Below, in pieces: positions 9,594 through 17,650 of a stretch of DNA of 64,000 nucleotides. This DNA is from Gemmobacter caeruleus (GTDB lineage Bacteria > Pseudomonadota > Alphaproteobacteria > Rhodobacterales > Rhodobacteraceae). How positions within the stretch are numbered: the first letter of the stretch is position 1; each line of letters starts with the position of its first letter. The notes under the pieces were generated by a model, which was not told where the DNA came from, did not search any database, and saw only the letters and a list, made by a program, of their open reading frames with translations. The translations under genes were made by a program, and so were the position numbers. The stretch is taken from the NCBI RefSeq assembly GCF_008271655.1, contig NZ_VKKX01000051.1, positions 62,001 through 126,000 of the forward strand, given 5' to 3'.

Positions 9594-10241
9594 TCAGCCC
9601 GCCTCGACATCGCCCCCAAGGGCGACAATCATCTGGCGGGCGCGGTTGCGCAAGCCCCCGGTCGCCTCCTGATCCTGGGTCAGGGCACGCAGGGCGGTGA
9701 TCGCCTCCTCGGTCTTGCCCTCTTCGACCAGCAGATAGGCCAGTTGTTCGGCGGCCAGCGGGCGGAAGCTGCGGCCGGGTTGGGCCAGCGGCTCTAGCAC
9801 GGCGCGGCGGTCGGCCAGCGGCAGTTCCTTGCCTTGCAGGACCACGCGGCGCAGCACCGCCAGATCGCGCCAGACCTCGGGCAGGCCGGCATCGCCCTCG
9901 ACCTTGCGCAACGCCTCCAGCGTGGCGGCACGGTCATCGGCCGGGTCCGAGGCCAGCAAGAGCTGCAACAGCGCAACCTGTTCGCCCTGCGCCGGCACGG
10001 CGGCCAGCGCGGCGCGGCGTTCGGCCGGGCTGGCGGCGCGGCTCGCCGTCAGGATCGCATCGCCAAAGGCCTGCGCCTCGGCGGCGCGGCTGGCCTTTTG
10101 CCATTCCGTCCAGGCGGTGCCGCCCACGATGGCCAGCACCAAGAGCACCCCGATCCAGCCATATTTGCGGAAAGCCGCGAACAGCTTGTCGCGGCGGACC
10201 TCTTCGGTGACCTCGTCGATGAAACTTTCGGGGTTGCTCAA
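9594..10241 (-). CDS. YfgM-like inner-membrane TPR protein
   Basis: Ancillary SecYEG/BAM-associated protein in enterobacteria; here recognised by architecture and by the yfgM-bamB-der order. From a TTG start at 10241 (ribosome site AAGGAG 8-9 bases upstream) the protein is 215 residues. It has a short cytoplasmic N-terminus (SNPESFIDEVTEEVRRDKL), one membrane helix at about 27-45, and a periplasmic alpha-helical TPR-like domain rich in Ala/Arg/Leu. The only upstream ATG in frame, at 10346, would add 35 unrelated residues, so the TTG is preferred. It is separated from bamB by 126 bases. Confidence 0.82.
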   Translation of the reverse strand: MSNPESFIDEVTEEVRRDKLFAAFRKYGWIGVLLVLAIVGGTAWTEWQKASRAAEAQAFGDAILTASRAASPAERRAALAAVPAQGEQVALLQLLLASDPADDRAATLEALRKVEGDAGLPEVWRDLAVLRRVVLQGKELPLADRRAVLEPLAQPGRSFRPLAAEQLAYLLVEEGKTEEAITALRALTQDQEATGGLRNRARQMIVALGGDVEAG

Positions 10242-10420
10242 AGGGGCTCTCCTTGCTTTGCCCCGTCTTACACGCAAGGCCAAGGGCTTGCCAAGCCCTG
10301 CGCCCCTTTGCCACGATTGATCACCCCCGGGCAAAAATGACCGCAAAGCGGCCCGATTTTACCCCGTCTTTACCATATTTGGGCGAGATACCGGGACAAA
10401 CGTCTGACCGGACCCGTGCC

Positions 10421-11332
10421 ATGGATACCACTTACCTGTTCTATATGTCGCTTTTCGCGCTGTTTCTGGCCAATTCGCTGGACCTGTTCTCGGGCAGTTC
10501 CGGCGACGAGGACACCGATCTGACGGAACATCCGCTCTATGATCCCGCCGCCTATGGCGACGAGATCGCGGGCACCCCGCAGGATGACCGCATGGCGCCC
10601 GAGGACGGGGCCGAAAACCTCGCCTGGCTGCTGGATGCGGGCGATGACGGGCTGATCGGATCGGCCGGGGCGGATTACGCCGATGGCGGCGCCGGCAATG
10701 ACACGCTGATGATGGGCGACGGCAATGACATCGCCGCCGGGCAAGAGGGCGATGACGTAATCGCGCTTGGCGACGGCAACGATTCGGCGATTGGCGGGTT
10801 GGGCGATGACCGCATTCTGGGCAAGGCCGGCAATGACGCGATCGCCGGGCAAGAGGGCGACGACACCCTGCTGGGCGGCAACGGCGCCGATCTGATCATT
10901 GGCGGCGAGGGCGACGATTTCCTGTCGGGCAAGGACGAGGGGTCAAGCCAGGCCCATGGCGCGACCGAGGTGGACGGTTTTGACTCGCTGGATGGCGGCG
11001 CCGGCAATGACACGCTGCTGATGGGCGCCGGCGATCGTGGCACCGGCGGCGAGGGCGAAGACCTGTTCCAGATCGACCACCGCGAAGATTCCTTCGGCCA
11101 GATCGCCCAGGTCACCGATTACGGCGCGGGCGACCGGGTCGAACTGCTCTATCGTCCCGCCTATGACGATGACGGCCAGGAGGTCGCGCCCGAGATCACC
11201 GTCACAGCCAATGACGAAGGCACTTCGGGCGTCATCCGCTTCAACGATGTGGTGGTGGCCGAGGTGATCGGCGGTCAGAACCTGACCACCGACGACCTGG
11301 TCCTGACCCGCGAGGTAGCCGACGACGCCTGA
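10421..11332 (+). CDS. Membrane-anchored acidic RTX-type calcium-binding protein
   Basis: Function unknown. From the ATG at 10421 (303 aa) the N-terminus is a hydrophobic helix (4-21) directly followed by an acidic segment (SSGDEDTDLTEH). About ten Gly/Asp-rich nonapeptide repeats follow at 85-205 (DGGAGNDTL, GGLGDDRIL, GGEGDDFLS), then a beta-type C-terminal domain. An in-frame ATG at 10337 is possible, but neither start has a strong ribosome site. A helix at the very N-terminus suggests anchoring rather than free type I secretion. No transporter is adjacent. It is convergent with the Atm1-type gene. Confidence 0.72.
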   Translation: MDTTYLFYMSLFALFLANSLDLFSGSSGDEDTDLTEHPLYDPAAYGDEIAGTPQDDRMAPEDGAENLAWLLDAGDDGLIGSAGADYADGGAGNDTLMMGDGNDIAAGQEGDDVIALGDGNDSAIGGLGDDRILGKAGNDAIAGQEGDDTLLGGNGADLIIGGEGDDFLSGKDEGSSQAHGATEVDGFDSLDGGAGNDTLLMGAGDRGTGGEGEDLFQIDHREDSFGQIAQVTDYGAGDRVELLYRPAYDDDGQEVAPEITVTANDEGTSGVIRFNDVVVAEVIGGQNLTTDDLVLTREVADDA

Positions 11333-11347
11333 CGCGCGGCGCGGGCG

Positions 11348-13183
11348 TCAGGCGGCCTCGGCCTCATCCTCGGCGGCCTGGCGCGCCCACATCGCGGCAT
11401 AGCGCCCACCCCGCGCCAGCAGCGCGTCATGGGTGCCCTCCTCGACCACGCGGCCCGCCTCCAGCACCACGATCCGGTCGCTGTCGGCAATGGTCGAAAG
11501 CCGGTGCGCGATGGTGATTACCGTGCGGCCCTGCCCCATCTCGCGCAGACTGTGCTGAATATCGGCCTCGGTCTGGGTATCGAGCGCCGAGGTCGCCTCG
11601 TCCAGCAGCAGGATCGGCGGGTTCTTCAACAGCGTGCGCGCGATGCCCACGCGCTGCTTCTCGCCGCCCGAAAGCTTCAGCCCGCGTTCGCCCACGGTCG
11701 TTTCATAACCCTGCGGCAGGGACAGCACGAAATCATGGATCTTCGCGGCCTTCGCCGCCGCCTCGACCTCGGCCCGGCTGGCTTCGGGGCGGCCATAGGC
11801 AATGTTGTAATAGATCGTGTCGTTGAACAGCACCGTATCCTGCGGCACCACGCCGATGGCGCCATGCAGGCTGTCTTGCGTGATGTCGCGAATATCCTGC
11901 CCGTCGATCTTCACCGCGCCGCCGGTCACATCGTAAAAGCGGAACAGCAACCGCCCGATAGTGGATTTGCCCGACCCCGACGGCCCGACCAGCGCCACCG
12001 TCTGCCCCGCCGGCACATCCACCGTGACGCCCTTGAGGATCGGGCGCTCCGCATCATAGGCGAAATGCACATCCTCGAACCGCACATGGCCGCCGGTGAC
12101 GCGCAGCGGCTGCGCGCCGGGCTTGTCGGTGATTTCCGCCGGCTGGGCCAGCAGGCCGAACATCTGCCCCATATCGACCAGCGCCTGCCGGATCTCGCGA
12201 TAGACGGTGCCGAGAAAATTCAGCGGCATGGTGATCTGGATCATATAGGCGTTGACCATGACGAAATCGCCCACGGTCAGCGCCCCCGCCTGCACGCCCA
12301 TGGCCGCCATCACCATCACGATCACAAGGCCGGTGGTGATGATGAAGGACTGCCCCGCATTCAGGAAAGCCAGCGATTGCCCGGTGCGCACCGCCGCCGA
12401 TTCATACCCCTCCATCGCGCGGTCATAGCGCGCGGCCTCGCGGTTGGCGGCGCCGAAATAGCGCACGGTTTCAAAGTTCAGCAGGCTGTCGATGGCCTTC
12501 TGGTTGGCGTCGGTATCCTGGTCGTTCATCTTGCGCCGGATCGCCACGCGCCATTCGGTGACCTTGAAGGTGAAGGTCACATAGATCGCAATGGTGATCA
12601 CCACGACCGCCATATATTGCCAGCCGAACAGCACCGCGAAGATGACCGAGACCATGGTCAGTTCCAGGATCAGCGGCCCGATGGAAAACAGCAGGAAGCG
12701 CAGCAGGAAATCGACGCCCTTGACCCCGCGCTCGATGATCCGGCTCAGACCGCCGGTCTTGCGGGTGATGTGATAGCGCATCGACAGGCGGTGGATATGA
12801 GTAAAGGTCTCCAGCGCCAGCTTGCGCAACGCCCGCTGACCGACCCGCACAAAGATCGCGTCGCGCAATTCGCCAAAGGCCACCGCCCCCAGCCGCGCCA
12901 GCCCATAGGCCAGCGTCAAGGCCACCGCCGTCAGCCCCATCAGCCAGGCGCCCGAGGGCGCGTCGCCCGCCAGCTTGTCCACCGCCGCCTTGTAGAAGAA
13001 CGGCGTGGAAACCGAGACGATCTTGGCAAAGGCCAGCATGGTCAGCGCGATCACCACGCGGCGTTTCACCCAGCTCTCGCCCTCGGGCCAGAGATAGGGC
13101 GCCACGCGGCGGATGGTGTCAAAACCGCTGGTCGCGCTGACATCGGGATCGGCGGAGGTCATGGAATCGGAAGGACGGCGCAT
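11348..13183 (-). CDS. Atm1/HMT1-type ABC transporter (ATPase and permease fused)
   Basis: Half-transporter related to mitochondrial Atm1 and Novosphingobium NaAtm1, which export glutathione conjugates and heavy-metal complexes. Six membrane helices occupy about residues 45-325, including the NAGQSF motif (275-280) and RYFGAANRE that match the glutathione-binding face of NaAtm1. The ATPase domain has Walker A GPSGSGKST (400-408), signature LSGGEKQ (504-510) and Walker B ILLLDE (524-529). The start at 13183 has GGAA about 7 bases upstream. It is divergent from an ArsR-type repressor with CC motifs, which suggests metal- or arsenic-responsive expression (inference). Confidence 0.88.
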   Translation of the reverse strand: MRRPSDSMTSADPDVSATSGFDTIRRVAPYLWPEGESWVKRRVVIALTMLAFAKIVSVSTPFFYKAAVDKLAGDAPSGAWLMGLTAVALTLAYGLARLGAVAFGELRDAIFVRVGQRALRKLALETFTHIHRLSMRYHITRKTGGLSRIIERGVKGVDFLLRFLLFSIGPLILELTMVSVIFAVLFGWQYMAVVVITIAIYVTFTFKVTEWRVAIRRKMNDQDTDANQKAIDSLLNFETVRYFGAANREAARYDRAMEGYESAAVRTGQSLAFLNAGQSFIITTGLVIVMVMAAMGVQAGALTVGDFVMVNAYMIQITMPLNFLGTVYREIRQALVDMGQMFGLLAQPAEITDKPGAQPLRVTGGHVRFEDVHFAYDAERPILKGVTVDVPAGQTVALVGPSGSGKSTIGRLLFRFYDVTGGAVKIDGQDIRDITQDSLHGAIGVVPQDTVLFNDTIYYNIAYGRPEASRAEVEAAAKAAKIHDFVLSLPQGYETTVGERGLKLSGGEKQRVGIARTLLKNPPILLLDEATSALDTQTEADIQHSLREMGQGRTVITIAHRLSTIADSDRIVVLEAGRVVEEGTHDALLARGGRYAAMWARQAAEDEAEAA

Positions 13184-13242
13184 CTGGGGTTCCTTGCCCT
13201 TCCCGGTTGATCGCGGGGGCGGGCTGGGGTAAGCAGGGACAA

Positions 13243-13266
13243 TTCAACGTTTCACGAGTAGTTGAA
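13243..13266. promoter_or_regulatory. Inverted repeat, candidate ArsR operator
   Basis: Perfect 6-bp arms TTCAAC (13243-13248) and GTTGAA (13261-13266) with a 12-base spacer, in the 85-base gap between the divergent Atm1-type exporter and the ArsR gene. The right arm ends two bases before the ArsR ATG. ArsR/SmtB repressors bind such imperfect dyads, so autoregulation plus control of the exporter is likely. The binding itself is inferred. Confidence 0.55.
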
Positions 13267-13268
13267 GG

Positions 13269-13643
13269 ATGGAGCGAAGTAAAGTCCTCTCGGCCCTGTC
13301 GGCGCTGGCGCACGAAGCCCGGCTCGATCTGGTGCGCCTGCTGGTGCCCCGGGGCGATGAGGGTCTGGCCGCGGGCGAGATCGCGCGCGCGCTTGGCCTT
13401 TCGGCCTCGCGCCTGTCCTTCCATCTAGCGGCCCTGGAACAGGCCGGGCTGATCCGGTCGCGCCGGGTGTCGCGTAATGTGATCTATTCCGCCGATCTGG
13501 CAGGCATCGGCGGGGCGATTTCCTATCTGCTGGCCGATTGCTGCATGGATCACCCCGAGGTGCTGGCCTGTTGCGGCGCCTCGGCCCGCCATGCGCTGCA
13601 TCGCGTGGCCGAGGGCGATCTGGCGCCGCGCGAAGGCCCCTGA
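13269..13643 (+). CDS. ArsR-family metalloregulator with two Cys-Cys pairs
   Basis: Winged-helix repressor of 124 residues. The ArsR core begins at once (SKVLSALSALAHEARLDLVRLL) and the recognition helix is LSASRLSFHLAALEQAGL (44-61). After the wing, C91-C92 and C101-C102 form two vicinal pairs, close in placement to the C95/C96/C102 As(III) site known from Acidithiobacillus ArsR. An in-frame TGA four bases before the ATG rules out a longer start. There is no properly spaced Shine-Dalgarno, so the message may be leaderless or weakly translated. It directly abuts the convergent LysM gene (zero intergenic bases). Confidence 0.85.
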   Translation: MERSKVLSALSALAHEARLDLVRLLVPRGDEGLAAGEIARALGLSASRLSFHLAALEQAGLIRSRRVSRNVIYSADLAGIGGAISYLLADCCMDHPEVLACCGASARHALHRVAEGDLAPREGP

Positions 13644-14861
13644 TCAGCGGTCGGGAATGGTGAAGACCTGCCCGGGATAGATCAGATCCGGGTTGCGGAT
13701 CTGGCCCTTGTTCGCCTCGAACACCTTCACATAAAGCACGCCATCCCCGAAATTCTCGCGCGCGATGCGCCAGAGCGTGAAGCCCGGCTGCACCGTCACG
13801 GTCAGTGGCGCCGGGGCGGCATCAGGCGTATCGGCAGGCGCGGCGGCGGGCGTGACAGCAGGCGCCACGACAAGGGGGGCCGATTCGGGCGCCGGCGGTG
13901 CGGCGGGGGTCGGCAGCGGCGTGCCACTGCTGGCGCGCGGCTTCAGCACGGCGGCCAGCGCCTCGGGTGTCTCGCGCTGGAACGGGGTCTCGAACCGCGC
14001 AGTCACCGCACCATCGGGGCCGATCTGATCCGCGCGCAGCGTGTACAGCCCGGGCGCGATGTCGCGCAGCGTGGCAAACCACTGCCCCGAGGCCGCGACC
14101 AGCACTTCGGCCAGCGGCGCCGCGTTCAGATAAAGCCGCACCATCGCGCCGCCCTGCCCCTGACCGGCCAGTTGCACCGCGCCATCGGGCGTATAGGCGA
14201 TACTGCCGATGCTCACCCCGCCCATGGGCGCATCGCCCTGCAAGACCTGCGCCCCCTGTTCGGTCAGCAAAAGCGCAACCGGCGGCTCTGCCTCGGGGGC
14301 AGGTTCCGCCGCCGGCGCGGCCTGCGCGACCGGCGTCGCGGGGGGCGCGATCGGCGACAGGGCGACCGTCTCGACCGAGGCCACCTCTGGCGTGCCTTTT
14401 TGCAGCAGCGACAACAGGCGCGGCTGATCCGAGGGCGCCAGATCGAACAGCACGACAAAGGCGCCCTGCGGATCGGCGACCGCCTCGGCCAGGTTTGCCC
14501 CATCGACCAGCACCGCGACCGTGGCGCCGGGATCGGCCCGCCCGGCCACCAGCGCCGCCCCTTCGGGCGTCACGCGCACAGTGTCAAAGCGCGGCGGCTC
14601 GGGCGTGGTGGCGGCAGGGGGAACCGGCGCGGGCGTGGCGACGATGGCGGGTTCGGGCTGCGCCTCAGGGGCGGCGGGCGCAGAGGCGGCGGGCTCTGGC
14701 GCAGAGGTGGCAGGCGCCGGTTCCGGCAGGCGCGACACCGCGGCGACGGGCTCGGGCGCTGCATCTTCGCCTTGTAGATACCAAACCAGCCCCGCCAGCG
14801 CGGCCGCCCCGATTGCCGCCGCCGCCCAGCCCAAGGCACCCAAGCCCCGCTTTTCCGTCAT
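13644..14861 (-). CDS. LysM-domain protein with N-terminal membrane anchor
   Basis: Probably an envelope protein that binds peptidoglycan. From the ATG at 14861 (405 aa) there is a short basic N-terminus (MTEKRGLG), a membrane helix at about 9-27, and a Pro/Ala/Glu-rich linker to about 105. Ig-like beta segments follow (about 105-330), including GAALVAGRADPGATVAVLVD-like repeats. A second Ala/Pro linker and one C-terminal LysM (about 355-405: VQPGFTLWRIARENFGDG ... YPGQVFTIPDR) complete it. An upstream in-frame start is rejected because it overlaps the divergent LOG gene's 5' region and would bury the helix. Similar proteins are common in Rhodobacterales; no specific function is established. 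Confidence 0.82.
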   Translation of the reverse strand: MTEKRGLGALGWAAAAIGAAALAGLVWYLQGEDAAPEPVAAVSRLPEPAPATSAPEPAASAPAAPEAQPEPAIVATPAPVPPAATTPEPPRFDTVRVTPEGAALVAGRADPGATVAVLVDGANLAEAVADPQGAFVVLFDLAPSDQPRLLSLLQKGTPEVASVETVALSPIAPPATPVAQAAPAAEPAPEAEPPVALLLTEQGAQVLQGDAPMGGVSIGSIAYTPDGAVQLAGQGQGGAMVRLYLNAAPLAEVLVAASGQWFATLRDIAPGLYTLRADQIGPDGAVTARFETPFQRETPEALAAVLKPRASSGTPLPTPAAPPAPESAPLVVAPAVTPAAAPADTPDAAPAPLTVTVQPGFTLWRIARENFGDGVLYVKVFEANKGQIRNPDLIYPGQVFTIPDR

Positions 14862-14955
14862 GACACCGTCCCCTGCGCGCGCTCTTGCCGGCGGCGCTTT
14901 CCAATTCACAGGAAGCCCGATAGACCACAAATGGCAACTCTTTTCCGAGGCCCCC

Positions 14956-15510
14956 ATGACCTTCTCCCGCTCTGTCTGTGTCTTTTGTGGCGCGCGCCCC
15001 GGCCAGCGCCCGGCCTATGCCGCCGCCGCCCGCGCCACCGGCGCCATGCTCGCCGAAGAGGGCTGGCGCCTGGTCTATGGCGCCGGCGATATCGGTCTGA
15101 TGGGCGAGGTCGCCCGCGCCGCCCAGGCGGCCGGCGCGGCCACGATGGGGGTGATCCCCACCCATCTGATGCAGCGGGAGGTCGGCAAGCGCGATCTGGG
15201 GCAGCTGGTGATCACCGAGGACATGCATGAACGCAAGAAGGTGATGTTCATGAATTCCGACGCGATCGTGGTGCTGCCCGGCGGCGCGGGGTCACTGGAC
15301 GAATTCTTCGAGGTGGTCACCTGGGCGCAGATCGGCCTGCATAGAAAACCGATTTTCCTTCTGGATACAGACGGTTATTGGCAAACCCTCATGCAGCTTC
15401 TGAACCATGTCATCGCCGAGGGTTTTGCCGATGCCAGCCTGCGCGATCACTTTACCGCCGTGGCCGATGTCGCGGCGCTGCGGGCCGGGCTGCGCGCGGC
15501 GCTGTCCTGA
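14956..15510 (+). CDS. LOG-family nucleotide hydrolase (TIGR00730)
   Basis: Rossmann-fold enzyme of the Lonely Guy family, nucleoside 5'-monophosphate phosphoribohydrolase; in bacteria the substrate is usually AMP or cytokinin ribotides. The 184-residue protein carries YGAGDIGLMG and the catalytic PGGAGSLDE, a variant of PGGxGTxxE with Ser for Thr. The M-N-S-D-A-I-V-V-L-P context is typical. The start at 14956 (CGAGG upstream) is the first that gives the canonical SVCVFCGARPG opening. Its 3' end overlaps the convergent rarD by 64 bases. Confidence 0.85.
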   Translation: MTFSRSVCVFCGARPGQRPAYAAAARATGAMLAEEGWRLVYGAGDIGLMGEVARAAQAAGAATMGVIPTHLMQREVGKRDLGQLVITEDMHERKKVMFMNSDAIVVLPGGAGSLDEFFEVVTWAQIGLHRKPIFLLDTDGYWQTLMQLLNHVIAEGFADASLRDHFTAVADVAALRAGLRAALS

Positions 15511-16382
15511 CGCAGCCCGCCCAGGCTGTAAAGCGCCAGCCCCGCCCAGATCAGCCCGAAGGCCGGCAGGTGCCAGACCGTCAGCGGTTCGGCGAAAATC
15601 AGTGTCGCCACAAGGAATTGCAGGCTGGGGTTGATGTATTGCATCACCCCCACCGTCGCCAGCCGCACCCGCGCCGTGGCATAGGTGAACAGCATCAGCG
15701 GCCCCGCCGTCAGCACGCCCGAAAACATCAGAAGCAGCGCGGTCGGCACGGAATCGAAGAAATGCCCGCCGGGGCGGCCGAATTCCTGCACCGCGCCGCT
15801 GCCCGTCAGCCCCAGCCAGATCAGCGCCAGCGGCGTCAGCACCAGCACCTCGGCCGTGACCGAGGCGACGGGCGGCGCGCCCAGCCGTTTCTTGATCAGC
15901 CCGTAAATCCCGAACGATCCCGCGATCAGCAGCGCGATCCAGGGCGCGACGCCCAGGCCCAGGCTCAGCACCGCGACGCCCGCGACCACCAGCCCGATCG
16001 CCAGCGCCTGCACCCGGCCCAGCCTTTCGCCCAAAGCCAGCACGCCCAGCAGCACCGCCACCAGCGGGAACAGGTAATAGCCAAGCGCCGCCTCGACCGC
16101 ATGGCCGGCCTGCACCGAAAAGATGAACAGGAACCAGTTGAACGAGATCAGCGCCGCCGCCAGCCCGACCCGCAGCGGCGCGGCCCGCAGCAAGGCCCGC
16201 AACGCGCCACCCTGCCCCTGGGCCAGCACGACGCCGGTGAACAGCACCGCCGACCACAGCGTGCGGTGGCTCAGCACCTCCAGCGGGGGCACATCGGCCA
16301 GCAGCTTGTAATAGAGGCCCGACAGCCCCCAGATCACACAGGCCACGATCATGGCCAGGACGCCGCGCGCCGCCTCGGACAT
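15447..16382 (-). CDS. rarD: RarD/EamA-family permease (DMT superfamily)
   Basis: Ten-helix inner-membrane transporter of the drug/metabolite superfamily. The RarD signature near the N-terminus (CVIWGLSGLYYKLLADVPPLEVLSHR) distinguishes it from general EamA proteins; the substrate is unproven. The ATG at 16382 has GGGGGTGG as ribosome site (311 aa), better than an in-frame TTG 12 bases upstream. Its last 21 codons overlap the convergent LOG gene. The sodB intrinsic terminator ends only 14 bases before this ATG, so the two genes are probably separated transcriptionally. Confidence 0.86.
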   Translation of the reverse strand: MSEAARGVLAMIVACVIWGLSGLYYKLLADVPPLEVLSHRTLWSAVLFTGVVLAQGQGGALRALLRAAPLRVGLAAALISFNWFLFIFSVQAGHAVEAALGYYLFPLVAVLLGVLALGERLGRVQALAIGLVVAGVAVLSLGLGVAPWIALLIAGSFGIYGLIKKRLGAPPVASVTAEVLVLTPLALIWLGLTGSGAVQEFGRPGGHFFDSVPTALLLMFSGVLTAGPLMLFTYATARVRLATVGVMQYINPSLQFLVATLIFAEPLTVWHLPAFGLIWAGLALYSLGGLRQDSAARSPARSAATSATAVK

Positions 16383-16395
16383 TGCCACCCCCAAG

Positions 16396-16425
16396 AAAAA
16401 GGCCTGCCGGAATGCCCGGCAGGCC
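16396..16425 (-). terminator. Rho-independent terminator of sodB
   Basis: On the minus strand a perfect 10-bp stem GGCCTGCCGG / CCGGCAGGCC with 5-base loop is followed immediately by five Ts. It starts 23 bases after the sodB stop and ends 14 bases before the rarD ATG, upstream of the rarD ribosome site. Confidence 0.88.
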
Positions 16426-16447
16426 CGAAATCACCCGCGCAGCCGCA

Positions 16448-17050
16448 TCACAGGCGCGCGGCGACGGCTTCCCAGTTGACCAGCTTGTCGAGGAAGTTGG
16501 TCAGATAGGCCGGACGCTTGTTGCGGAAGTCGATGTAATAGCTGTGTTCCCACACATCGCAGCCCAGAAGCGCGGTCTGGCCGAAGCAGAGCGGGTTGAC
16601 GCCGTTTTCGGTCTTGGTGACCTTCAGCGACCCGTCCTTGTCCTTCACCAGCCAGGCCCAGCCCGAACCGAACTGGCCCGCGCCGGCGGCGGCGAAATCT
16701 TCCTTGAACTTGGCGACCGAACCGAAGGCCTCGGTCAGCGCCTTTTCCAGCGCGCCGGGGATCTTCTTGTCTTCACCCGGGCCCATCACCTCCCAGAACA
16801 GGTTGTGGTTCCAGTGCTGGCTGGCATTGTTGAAGATGCCGTTCTGCGCCACGGCCCCGGCCTGATAGGTGCCCTTGACGATGTCATCCAGCGACTTTGA
16901 TTCCCATTCGGTGCCGGCAATCAGCTTGTTGCCGTTATCGACATAGGCCTTGTGGTGCAGGTCGTGGTGATATTCCAGCGTTTCCTTCGACATGCCCAGC
17001 GAGGCCAGCGCATCATGGGCATAGGGCAGATCGGGCAGCGTGAAAGCCAT
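16448..17050 (-). CDS. sodB: Superoxide dismutase, Fe type
   Basis: Detoxifies superoxide in the cytoplasm. 200 residues from the ATG at 17050, with AGGAG about 9 bases upstream. Metal ligands are visible as H28, H82, D165 and H169 (motifs EYHHDLHHKAYV, QHWNHNLFW, DVWEHSYYID). Gln78 in NNASQHWNH and the CDVWEHSYYIDFRN block are the iron-type pattern rather than manganese type. It is monocistronic, ending at the hairpin with T-tract at 16425-16396. An in-frame start 63 bases upstream lacks family similarity. Confidence 0.95.
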   Translation of the reverse strand: MAFTLPDLPYAHDALASLGMSKETLEYHHDLHHKAYVDNGNKLIAGTEWESKSLDDIVKGTYQAGAVAQNGIFNNASQHWNHNLFWEVMGPGEDKKIPGALEKALTEAFGSVAKFKEDFAAAGAGQFGSGWAWLVKDKDGSLKVTKTENGVNPLCFGQTALLGCDVWEHSYYIDFRNKRPAYLTNFLDKLVNWEAVAARL

Positions 17051-17149
17051 TTTCGTCACTCCTGTTCGGGATTCCTTCGGCCCCACTAAGCGACCGCAGG
17101 CGGGTAAGGTCAAGGGGACGGCCGCAGAAAAGCAGCCGCCCCGCCTAGG

Positions 17150-17584
17150 TCAACCCTTTAACGGCTTGCAGGTTCCGCGGGCCTCGAATTTGTCCATGTA
17201 ACCACCGGGTCGCGCCCCCACGATAACCTTGCCCATCGGCGGCAGATAGGTCAGGCGGTAATCCATGATCGCCCCCTGCCCCGAGGAGTCGCTAGTGGCC
17301 AGACGCCAGCGGATCGTCAGCCGTTTCTCCGTGTCCTCGACGATTTCCACCTCGGCCGGCTTGCCCTTGTTCAGGGCCAGCGTGATGCCATCGGCGACCA
17401 CGATCCCCCCGCCCTTGCGCGCCACCAGATAGTCGCGCGCGATCCAGCCCTTTTGCGCATTGCTGGGCGACAGCCTGCATTCCAGGGCATCAAGGGTGGT
17501 CTTGGCCTGCGCCGCCCCCGCCGCCCCCATACCGCTGCCAAGAGCCGCGACCAGCGCGACACCACGCAACATGCTGCAAATCAT
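17150..17584 (-). CDS. Small secreted protein of unknown function
   Basis: I do not recognise the family. 144 residues with a clear Sec signal (MLRGVALVAALGSGMGAAGAAQA, likely cleavage after AQA at 27) and a beta-rich mature part with two cysteines (ECRLSPS and GTCKPLKG) that could form a disulfide. It ends 99 bases beyond the sodB start and reads in the same direction. The ATG at 17584 follows directly on the T-tract of a hairpin terminator, whose 3' arm supplies GGGAG as ribosome site; an alternative start is the Met four residues later. Confidence 0.72.
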   Translation of the reverse strand: MICSMLRGVALVAALGSGMGAAGAAQAKTTLDALECRLSPSNAQKGWIARDYLVARKGGGIVVADGITLALNKGKPAEVEIVEDTEKRLTIRWRLATSDSSGQGAIMDYRLTYLPPMGKVIVGARPGGYMDKFEARGTCKPLKG

Positions 17585-17617
17585 AAAAAAACTCCCGACA
17601 GATGATTCTGCCGGGAG
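17585..17617 (-). terminator. Rho-independent terminator of soxG, also 5' element of next gene
   Basis: On the minus strand CTCCCG (17617-17612) pairs with CGGGAG (17597-17592), and an inner CAG/CTG pair extends the stem with one mismatch. Six Ts follow, then the ATG of the secreted-protein gene. It lies 33 bases after soxG. The 3' arm doubles as a Shine-Dalgarno at 6-base spacing. Confidence 0.82.
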
Positions 17618-17650
17618 GATAGGACAACCTGAGGGAGAAGAAAGGAACGC

